Below, piece by piece: positions 1 to 7,682 of a stretch of 64,000 bases of DNA. Every line of letters begins with the position of its first letter. Position 1 is the first letter of the stretch. The translations under genes were made by a program, and so were the position numbers. Origin of the DNA: Hybos culiciformis (lineage: Eukaryota > Arthropoda > Insecta > Diptera > Hybotidae); assembly GCA_964007475.1 (NCBI GenBank), contig OZ023274.1, positions 53,959,678-54,023,677 on the forward strand, in the 5' to 3' direction. The notes below the pieces were generated by a model. That model saw only the letters and a list, made by a program, of their open reading frames with translations, was not told where the DNA came from and did no database searches.

Positions 1-302
1 TCCGCAAAACGCTTAATAACAGCAGTTGTTTTTTTACCTAAAATATTTTGTTAATTATTTTTAAGAGTTATATATTATAGTGTTTAATTATTAATTACAT
101 TTGATTTTTTTTTGATTTATGATAAAGAAAATACAAATTTGTTTGTTTAATATTACAATTTTTTTGAATCGCACAAAATTTCAGGGATGACAACAATAAT
201 AGAATCACTAATTGTAAAGTTTAATTTCCAACTAAACTTCAGTTTTTGGGTCATAAAAACTCATTTGAGAAGTTCTTCTTTGTGACTTAAAATAACGTTT
301 GT
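1..302. other. AT-rich left flank, no gene seen
   Basis: AT-rich sequence with poly-T and poly-A runs. I see no open frame, RNA gene or repeat boundary that I can support. Confidence 0.5.
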
Positions 303-437
303 AAGACATATGGATAGACCTCCCATAGGGAGGAAACAAATGTTAAACTGCTTTTTGGAAATAGACAGAGTGTTAGGAGTTAACTCCACCTCTGACACGG
401 GATGAGCCTGCATTGCAGTGTAGCTGGGTTGTCCCAA
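303..437 (+). pseudogene. U2 snRNA pseudogene, 5'-truncated
   Basis: The stretch lines up with the central and 3' parts of U2 snRNA as seen in the intact copy at 61481-61667: a CCCATAGGGAGG stem, AAATGTTAAACTG, the TTTTTGGAAATAGAC Sm-side region, the ACTCCACCTCTG hairpin and the ATTGCAGT 3' hairpin. The first 60 or so nucleotides, including the GTAGTA branch-point recognition sequence, are absent, and there are many substitutions. It cannot make a working U2. It marks a second U2-like locus on the far side of the 5S array. Confidence 0.8.
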
Positions 438-452
438 ATTATTAACCCTAAT

Positions 453-620
453 TTCGTAATATATTATTTAATATAATATATATATGTATTATATAATATA
501 TTATTTAATATAATATATTTATATGATATTATATAATATATTATTTAATATAATATATTTATATGACATATTATCTAATATAATATATTTATATAATATA
601 TTATTTAATATAGTGTATAT
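453..620. repeat. AT-only minisatellite, about 40-bp period
   Basis: About four imperfect copies of a 40-bp unit made almost only of A and T (TAATATATTATTTAATATAA followed by TATATTTATATGA-like sequence). It starts just after the U2 pseudogene. Confidence 0.75.
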
Positions 621-1032
621 ATAATATAAATTTGAAAATATTATAAAATACATTATTGTATATATGCATTCACATTTCAAAGTTAAAGACGAAATACCGT
701 AATATGTATCAAGTTCAAATCTGTCTAATACCTATGTATATGTACGCAAAAATTGATGACTATTTGAATTTCATAAAATTTGTGTGAATGCAGACTTTTT
801 TTATGTAGCAGAATTGTATTATCTTTCTATGTGTTGTTGATAATACTTTTTGCTAACATTGTACTAGATCAGAAGAATATATAAGTTTAGATGACTTATC
901 AAACTAATTTTATTTGGGTTCAAATATTATTCACATTTACAACCTTGAAGTTGTGCAAAACCTTCAAGATGTAATAATTAACTTTGTTCTAAAATATAGT
1001 TCCTCATTATACATCAAAAAGGTCTTGCTATC
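621..1032. other. Degenerate 5S spacer at the array edge
   Basis: From about 830 the sequence matches the end of a 5S repeat: a remnant of the 5S 3' end (TGTGTTGTTGATAATAC), the T5 run, the TACTAGATCAGAAGAATATA block and the spacer that precedes 5S genes. The spacer copy is divergent, with TTGAAGTTGTGCAAAACCTTCAA replacing the usual hairpin arms. The edge unit therefore looks like an old, non-homogenised array repeat. Sequence from 621 to 829 shows nothing recognisable. Confidence 0.65.
829..845 (+). pseudogene. 5S rRNA 3'-end remnant
   Basis: Only the last dozen or so nucleotides of a 5S gene (TGTGTTGTTGATAATAC, with G to A in TTGGTAA) survive, followed by normal array spacer. It is the leftmost trace of the array. 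Confidence 0.6.
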
Positions 1033-1151
1033 GCCAACGGCCATACCATGTTGAACACACCGGTTCTCGTCTGATCACCGAAGTTAAGCAACATCGGGCG
1101 TGGTTAGTACTTAGATGGGTGACCGCTTGGGAACACCGCGTGTTGTTGGTA
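1033..1151 (+). rRNA. 5S rRNA gene 5S-1
   Basis: 119-nt gene from GCCAACGG to GTTGTTGGTA, with eukaryotic 5S internal promoter sequence (box A region GTTAAGCAAC, box C AGATGGGTGACCGCTTGGG). It has the G87 form of loop D. A T5 run 7 nt downstream should stop Pol III. The spacer after it holds a LINE tail. Confidence 0.95.
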
Positions 1152-1174
1152 ATACTTTTTGCTAACATTGTACT

Positions 1175-1425
1175 AGATCAGAAGAATAAATTACAAGAAG
1201 GGTTTTTTATTCCACACTTCCTTTAAATAATAAAATTGCCCAAAATTGTATAATGTATACGTCGATTACATTTATGTAGTGATTAATTAGTTGTATTGGA
1301 TATCCACCATCCTTATCTCTTAGATTTAAGTTTCTTTAACTATGTTTATAAAAAAAAAAAATTATTGTAAATATTCTGTGGACAAATAAATAATCGAATT
1401 GAATTGAATTGAGATCAGAAGAATA
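1175..1425 (+). mobile_element. LINE 3' end (223 bp) with 14-bp target duplication
   Basis: The insert 1189-1411 is flanked by exact copies of AGATCAGAAGAATA (1175-1188 and 1412-1425), the sequence that is single in uninterrupted 5S spacers. It ends in AATAAATAATC followed by (GAATT)n, a LINE-type 3' tail. So it is a severely 5'-truncated non-LTR retrotransposon inserted by target-primed reverse transcription. It has no coding capacity. It is the ancestor or sibling of the 13 other copies in the array. Confidence 0.88.
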
Positions 1426-1496
1426 TATAAGTTAAGAATTTAGATGATTTATCAAACTAATTTTAATTTATGTTCAAATTCTATTCACATTTACAA

Positions 1497-1523
1497 CCTT
1501 GAAGTTAAACAACAACTTCAAGG
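1497..1523. other. Spacer hairpin upstream of 5S genes (representative)
   Basis: CCTTGAAGTT and AACTTCAAGG form perfect 10-bp arms around a 7-nt loop. The same hairpin occurs about 64-90 bp before nearly every 5S gene in the array (for example 6138-6164), with single arm mutations in some copies. It is seen directly; any role in 5S transcription or recombination is unknown. Confidence 0.7.
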
Positions 1524-1586
1524 TACAAAAATCAACTTTGTTCTAAAATATTGTTCTTCATTATGCATCAAAAAGGTCTTGCTATC

Positions 1587-1705
1587 GCCAACGGCCATAC
1601 CATGTTGAACACACCGGTTCTCGTCTGATCACCGAAGTTAAGCAACATCGGGCGTGGTTAGTACTTAGATGGGTGACCGCTTGGGAACACCGCGTGTTGT
1701 TGGTA
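1587..1705 (+). rRNA. 5S rRNA gene 5S-2
   Basis: Full-length 119-nt gene of the G87 class. It is the last gene before the first nested transposon cassette, which begins 41 bp downstream inside the spacer. Confidence 0.95.
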
Positions 1706-2252
1706 ATACTTTTTGCTAAAATTTGTACTAGATTAGAAGAATATACAGCGAAAACTGCCTAAGACAGAACCTCAACGGACCGGGAAATATTTCCGACTTA
1801 GACAGGTTTCCGTCTTACACAGAGTTAATAAAAAATATATATTTTGAAACTTAATTTTGTAATGTATGTATTTAATATTTATATACATGGGTAGTTCCAC
1901 GGAAATAAAAAATGTAAAAAAGAAAATAATATTTTTGAGACTGAAATCAGTATTTGTTAGATGCTTCAGATAATTTCGAACTTATTCTCAAAGGGAACAC
2001 CGCATTTTTCGAATTTTTCGATTTTTCAAAGAATTTGTACCAAAAAGTCATTCCCGTGTAAGCAAACGAACCACGGGAATGACACCCACGGTAATGACAA
2101 AAAAGCTGTTTTTCCTTAATTTATTGGAAAAATTTCGAAATATTTAAAATTCTTAATCAATTAAATTAAAAGAAAAAAACAGAGAAATCTAAATAAAATT
2201 GAGAAAAAAATATTTTTTATTATTTCAATTAAAAAAACACATACCACGGTAA

Positions 2253-3325
2253 TCTATACATATAAAAGCGAAGTTGTCTGTTTGTCTGTTTGTCTGTTCC
2301 GAATAGGCTCCTTAACCGCTCAACCGAACGTTTTCAAACTTACACCATGTATTTGTGTCAGGTCGGGGGTTGTTATAGGCTACTTTAAAATTTGATTGGC
2401 CTCCTACCCAGGGACCTCCCCGGGGGCGGACTTTAAAAGTTCTTCCGATTTCATTCAAATTTGGTACGTAAATAGAGGAACTGAATACACACAAATTTCG
2501 TAACAAAAAATTTGTTGACCTCCTACCCAGAGACGTCCTACCCAGGGAGCTTCTAGCCAGAGACCTCCCATGGAGGCAGACTTCATTCAAATTTGATTCA
2601 TAAAAAGCGGAAATGAATAAAAACACAAATTTGGTTTGGTTTGGAAACCTGTTTAAGGGAAGGATATCATTCGATTTCTTACAATTTAAGTGTTGAATAA
2701 GTAGAAATGATAAATATTAATTCTTCTTAGATATTTTCCCAAAATTATAAAATAATAGCTCCTATAATTGTTCATCAATCTGACAACCAAAATTTCACTT
2801 AAAACGTGTGTTCCACAACAACGTGTGTTCGAGTACAGGGTGGGGGGGTCGTTATAGGCTATTTTAAAATTTTGATTGGGCTCCTACCCAGCGACCTCCC
2901 GTGAGGGCGGACTTCAAAAGTTCGTTAAAATTTGATACGTAAAAAGAGTAACAAAAAATTTGTTGACCTCCTACCCAGCGACCCCCCCACATTTTGCTGT
3001 AACATTTTTCTACAACATGTTGCTGCAATATTTTCTTGCAACATTTTCCTCCAACATTTTTCTGCAACATTTTTCTGCAACATGTTGCTGCAACATTTTC
3101 CTGCAACATTTCCCTGCAACATTTTTCTGCAACATTTTCCTGCAACATTATTGTGCAACATTTTTCTGCAACATTTTCCTGCATCATTTTTCTGCAACAA
3201 TTTGCTGCAACATTTTTCTGCAACATGTTGCTGCAACATTTCCATGCAACATTTTCCTGCAACATTTCGAGAAAAAGGTTGCAGCAACATGTTAGCTACC
3301 GTGCGAAGCCGGGTATTTCGTCTAG
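2253..3325 (+). mobile_element. Non-autonomous Helitron, copy 1 (innermost)
   Basis: It begins TCTATACATATAAAAGCGAA and ends with a short CGAA...TTCG hairpin followed by CTAG. It sits between A (2252) and T (3326), the standard Helitron AT insertion. It has no TIRs, no target duplication and no Rep/helicase frame. The interior carries two related blocks with CTCCTACCCAG motifs and a 13-bp minisatellite (2989-3268). At 1073 bp it is 195 bp shorter than copies 2-4. Confidence 0.8.
2989..3268. repeat. 13-bp minisatellite in Helitron copy 1
   Basis: Tandem units of TGCAACATTTTYC with interspersed TGCAACATGTTGC variants. Because 13 is not a multiple of 3, the array stays open in several frames and gives Cys-rich pseudo-proteins that are not genes. 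This copy has 15 fewer units than copies 2-5. Confidence 0.9.
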
Positions 3326-5021
3326 TGACAAAATAAGTGTGAATTGTAGAAAATTTTGAAATAACTGTTCACTACCGGTTTATTTTACTCGATTTAAATA
3401 TCACAACTAATAATATCAAGAAAAAATGTATTTACTTAGCCAACTGCAATCGTGCTTTTAAATTATATTAATTGTATTCATTTTTTTTTTCATATAATTT
3501 GTAAAAGGTTTGAAATTCTTACTGACACGGTAACACTAATAAAATAATAGAAAAAACCAGTTAGAACTTTACTTTCTCAACTTTTTTTAAATTTTAGAGA
3601 GCCTTTCGCATATTATTTTTTTAATAAAAAAAATTGTGAAGTATTTATTGAACATTAAAATAACGAATTTTAGTTTTGAATACGAAAAAATTACTTAGTA
3701 ACAGCCACGGTAATGACAAAATCAGTCTTTATGCTGCAATTTTTGCTAATAACAGTAAATATTTACATATTTTTTTTATTTGTCCTAAATGGTAATAATT
3801 CATATAAAGTATTTTCAAGATTAAAATTTTTAATATTTATACAGTTTGCCTAAAAAAGTGTGGTAACATCGAATCGGCCAATTTCCGTGGAACTACCCAC
3901 ATGTATGTTATACATTTGGTTTATTAAAGATTAGTTTAAAATAAAATAACAAAATTTGACATAAAAATTCAAACTGCCATATAACAAAAAATAAATTATG
4001 TATACCTTAAATTAATAAATTCAGGAACTTTTATAGGTATAAACATAATACAAAAATAAATGTACTTTATATTAAATAGTTTATCATTACTGTTTGTTTA
4101 GTTTTTTTTTGAGCAAAACGATAACAACAACATTTTAGATTCAATAGTTATAGTAGTTTAAACCTTCTTCCCATCTCCCCTTTGAATAAATAACTTTTTA
4201 AGTGTTATAGCTGCATCCATAGCTTGTTTATCAGTGATATTCTCATCTTGAAAATCGTAAACATGATTTAGATCAACATTTGTTTAAAATGATAATAATA
4301 TACCCATCAGAAAATTGCAATGGTAACCCTTGATTAACACGGTATTTGAATAACTCGGTTTCGTTTTAACACGTTTGATAAATTGTAGCACACCCTTGAC
4401 TAACACGGTATTTCTAGCACGGTTTTGAATTAATGCGGTTTCATAATTTAAGTTGGCTTTTTTTTAAATATAATTCTACATTTTCAAATTTAAACAATCT
4501 GAGTTGGCGTGTTTTTTTTATTTCTTTTAATTTTTGAATTTATTTCTTTTAATTTTTGTGTTAAATTTTAATTTCAAGTCTATATGGATAAGTATATTTC
4601 AATTTTCTTATTTTGCACTGAATAAAAACTGTCAAAAACATAAATAAAATTTTTTTGGAACCAAACCCCATTACTTGTATTGATTGTTATTCTCGATTAA
4701 CACGATTTTAATTTGCACGGAGTATTCTTGGAACCAAACTAGTTATACATATGATTAAAATTTTCCCAGCAAATGTAAAATGATGTCCAGTAAAGAATCA
4801 TGAACATTCATTTTTCCGTTTTATATAGGTTTACTAATAGTAAATACGACTTAAAATCTGTCCGTTTCCGTCTTAAGGTATTTTCCGTCTTACAGGGGTT
4901 GATTTGAATGGAAAAATCAACAATAAAAAAAAAGTCCCGTTTACTGCGGGTTTCCTTCTATACAGTTTCCGTCTTAGGCAGTTTTCACTGTATAAGTTTA
5001 GATGTTTTATCAAATTAATTT

Positions 5022-5801
5022 TATTATTTATTTATTTCATTTATTTATCTTATTTCAACTATTATTTAATTTACAATATTTTTATTTTTTAATTTCGATT
5101 TCATCAAAATATATAATATTTTCTTCAATCAAACTTCACTAAAATTATTTTTTATGTATTGAATAATTTTTTTTTAAATTTGCGAATATTTCTTTCATTT
5201 CTTATTTCCAATTGCAATCCATTAAAAATTTTGAGTCCAATATACATAAGCATATTTTGTTCGCTTCGACAACGATATAAATTCAATCTAATGTCCGAAG
5301 AATTTCTCAGATTATACTGTTGCACATCCTCTACTAAAACTAATTTATCACATAAATAATTTGGATACAGTTGGTTTTTCATCTTATAAACAATAACAAG
5401 AACATTCATAATGATCCTCTGGTTAACATTCAACCACTTTAACGTTGACAACATATAAGTGATGGATGTATATCTGTTAACTTTGAGAATTATTCTCAGA
5501 GCTCTGTTTTGCAGATTCTGCATTCTTTCCTTTTCCGCTCTTGTTGCCATGAACAATATGGAAGAGCAATATTGTAAATGAGGTTTAACTGTGGTGTTAT
5601 ATATGTTAATTGCTGATTTAAATGATAATTTGTTTCTGATTTTACCCAGAAAATAAATTTTTTAGCAATTTTTTTACAGAAATAATTAATTAATAATAAT
5701 TTTTAAAATCAATTTATTATCTAAATATTCCCAAATATTTAATCTCCTCAACTTTTCCAATTACTTCATTATATATTTTTATCTGCATATTTGAGTCACT
5801 G
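5022..5801 (-). pseudogene. 5'-truncated LINE reverse transcriptase remnant, copy 1
   Basis: The minus-strand frame 5152-5556 encodes 134 residues typical of the C-terminal tail of CR1/Jockey-type RT proteins (LQNRALRIILKVNRYTSI). Homologous coding sequence continues upstream to about 5801 (a KVEEIKYLGI motif) but is broken by stops. The 3' end has an AT-rich TTTATTTATTTATTTC tail (AAAT repeats on the coding strand) at about 5022-5050. The 5' part is missing, as usual after incomplete reverse transcription. It sits in the 5S spacer, directly after the pogo-like element. It belongs to a different family from the 6.4-11.0 kb LINE. Confidence 0.78.
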
Positions 5802-5917
5802 TGTTCAAATAGTTACAACTTCAAATGTACAACTTCAAATGTACAACTTCAAGGTATAAAAATTAACTTTGTTCTAAAATATTGTTCCTCATTATACATC
5901 AAAAAGGTCTTGCTATC

Positions 5918-6036
5918 GCCAACGGCCATACCATGTTGAACACACCGGTTCTCGTCTGATCACCGAAGTTAAGCAACATCGGGCGTGGTTAGTACTTAGA
6001 TGGTTGACCGCTTAGGAACACCGCGTGTTGTTGGTA
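5918..6036 (+). rRNA. 5S rRNA gene 5S-3, double variant
   Basis: Full length, but box C differs: G87 is T (GATGGTTGACC) and G97 is A (CGCTTAGG). The same pair of changes marks the homologous first gene after the LINE remnant in the other units (17594, 29263, 46026). It may be transcribed poorly or make a defective 5S. Confidence 0.88.
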
Positions 6037-6227
6037 ATACTTTTTGCTAACATTGTCCTAGATCAGAATAATATATAAGTTTAGATGATTTATCAAACTA
6101 ATTTTAATTTATGTTCAAATGTTATTCACATTTACAACCTTGAAGTTAATCAACAACTTCAAGGTACAAAAATCAACTTTGTTCTAAAATATTGTTCTTC
6201 ATTATGCATCAAAAAGTTCTTGCTATC

Positions 6228-6346
6228 GCCAACGGCCATACCATGTTGAACACACCGGTTCTCGTCTGATCACCGAAGTTAAGCAACATCGGGCGTGGTT
6301 AGTACTTAGATGGGTGACCGCTTGGGAACACCGCGTGTTGTTGGTA
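6228..6346 (+). rRNA. 5S rRNA gene 5S-4
   Basis: Full-length G87-class gene. Its downstream spacer carries a diagnostic TTGTAGTAGATCAG and is interrupted 76 bp later by the CR1-like LINE. Confidence 0.95.
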
Positions 6347-6620
6347 ATACTTTTTGCTAACATTGTAGTAGATCAGAAGAATATATAACTTTAGACGATT
6401 TATCAAACTAATTTTAATTTATAATAAAAAAAAAAGGAACAAAAATAATTGTTCTTTTTTTTTTTAAGGTCATTTTTTTATTATATATTTGTTTGTTTTT
6501 TTTTTTTGATTGTCTCTTTGGTTTAAGCAAAAATATTTTTTTGTTGTTTGTAGTAAACTTTTGTTTTGATTTTATTTTTTTTTAACCCTTGCTGATTGTC
6601 GGTTAATAATTTTATATAAA

Positions 6621-7682
6621 ATGAATATGAAATGTGATTTTGATAAATGCGTTGCTGTGTCTCAGCAACCTATGTGGGTTTGCGGAGGCACTTGTAGACG
6701 ATCATTTCACATGATTTGTATTGGCCTGAACGGCCGTATTTTGGATAAGTTGAAGCGCTCTGATCACTTATCATTACAATGGTTTTGTGATGATTGTAAA
6801 AAACTTTCCGTATTTTCCCTCTGTGCTCAGTTAAGAAGGCTTCATCTTGACTTCCAAAAAGTGCAAAAGGTCTTTACTTCTTTATCCACTTCGTTGTAAC
6901 TTGTTTCAGCGGATGTGATAAAACTTAACAACTTTTCCGAAGGTCCTCAAGATGACTCTCAAGATTCTTCCAACTGTTTCATTATTAACGAGGAGCCTCA
7001 ACATATTTCTCAAATAAATTCAACTTTGATTCCGACCTCCGTCGGATGTCAACCTGATTCTGGACAATCTGATCCAACCAACCATAGTTTTCCGGCCCCT
7101 TCAACTGATACTACTTTATTGCGCCCTATTCACATCTTACCACCTCATCAGGGTTCTACAAATACTTCTTTTTTAAATTCAATTTCTATTAACCCTGTTC
7201 AGATTTTACCAACATTTCAGGGTACTCCCCCTCAACAGATCACAATCCCGTCTCAGTCTCCTCCACTCACAGCTATTCCTCTAAATTTATCTTCAAATAA
7301 TTCTGTTCATGTTAAATCGCCTGCTAAATCAGCAGAACCTCAAATTAAACCCCCTCCTGTAATTAATAACCTCAATTCAAGTAGATGTCTTCAAGTAATA
7401 CCTCCTCCAAGGCCTATATTTATTTCAAGATTAGCGCCTGACACTACCTCTGATGATGTAATCAATTACATAAGAGGTAAATCTACCCCTAACGTTGACA
7501 AGATCAAATGTGTCAAAATAAGTAAAACGACAAGTGCAGTTTCATCTTTCAAATTAAATATTCCTAATGACATATCCGAAACTCTGCTGTCGCAAGACTA
7601 CTGGCCAAAGGACGCTTTCATTAAACTTTTCAAAAATCGCAAGCCAAAACAAGTTGAACATGCTCATTCTCAAAAAAACTAG
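6621..7682 (+). pseudogene. CR1-like LINE ORF1 with PHD finger, one in-frame stop (copy 1)
   Basis: ATG at 6621. Residues 5-59 give a C4HC3 PHD finger: C5, C10, C21, C25, H30, C33, C56, C59, with the WFCDDCK ending. A TAA at 6897-6899 interrupts the frame, which then continues open in the same frame to TAG at 7680. The second part is Ser/Pro/Gln-rich and ends in a globular domain (FISRLAPDTTSDDVINYI ... DYWPKDAFIKLF) seen at the C-terminus of many insect LINE ORF1 proteins. The whole frame is about 353 codons. All three copies share the stop, so it predates array amplification. ORF1 proteins bind the element RNA; the PHD may contact chromatin (inference). Confidence 0.8.
7673..7679 (+). promoter_or_regulatory. 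Candidate -1 ribosomal frameshift site between ORF1 and ORF2
   Basis: The heptamer A AAA AAC lies in the ORF1 frame (codons CAA AAA AAC) directly before the ORF1 stop TAG. A -1 slip here leads into CTA GAA AAA CTG, which is exactly the ORF2 frame. ORF2 has a stop (TGA) at 7655-7657 and no ATG before the endonuclease domain. A frameshift is the simplest way to make it; termination-reinitiation is the alternative. Confidence 0.6.

Larger units (their letters stand above)
1889..3898. mobile_element. TIR element with GGGTAGTTCC ends, copy 1 (middle shell)
   Basis: GGGTAGTTCCACGGAAAT at the left and its exact complement at the right define 18-bp perfect TIRs, flanked by ACAT on both sides (probable 4-bp target duplication, 1885-1888 and 3899-3902). 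A GTCATTCCCGTG/CACGGGAATGAC hairpin sits at about 2048-2084. No transposase frame is visible. Superfamily is not assigned. A Helitron is inserted in it; without the Helitron it would be about 0.94 kb. Confidence 0.75.
1746..4990. mobile_element. pogo/Tc1-like TIR element, copy 1 (outer shell of the nest)
   Basis: The ends are inverted: CAGCGAAAACTGCCTAAGAC on the left and the complement CAGTGAAAACTGCCTAAGAC on the right, flanked on both sides by TA. TA duplication and a CAG start fit the pogo/Tc1-mariner group. TAAGACGGAAA-like motifs recur just inside both ends, a common arrangement for transposase-binding sites. Around 4320-4450 degenerate TTAACACGGTATT motifs repeat. No transposase frame is present, so it is non-autonomous. 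Removing it restores the spacer sequence AGAATATATAAGTTTAGATG. A second element is nested at 1889-3898. Confidence 0.75.

Noticed and set aside
2312..2626. 104-codon minus-strand frame repeated five times
   Set aside because: It lies inside the non-autonomous Helitron and translates its CTCCTACCCAG repeats; repetition comes from array duplication, not from conservation of a protein.
2989..3268. Regular short repeats that could suggest a CRISPR array
   Set aside because: The units are contiguous 13-mers with no unique spacers, and the genome is eukaryotic.
2864..3359. Overlapping Cys-rich open frames on both strands (also at 14357-15047, 26026-26716, 37703-38393, 42778-43468)
   Set aside because: They are frame readings of the 13-bp minisatellite in the Helitron; all frames stay open for the same arithmetic reason and none has a start context or domain.
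3722..3930. 73-codon hydrophobic frame in copies 2-5 of the GGGTAG element (15401-15622 and equivalents), absent in copy 1
   Set aside because: It crosses the element's TIR into flanking DNA and is broken by one base change in copy 1; a chance frame.
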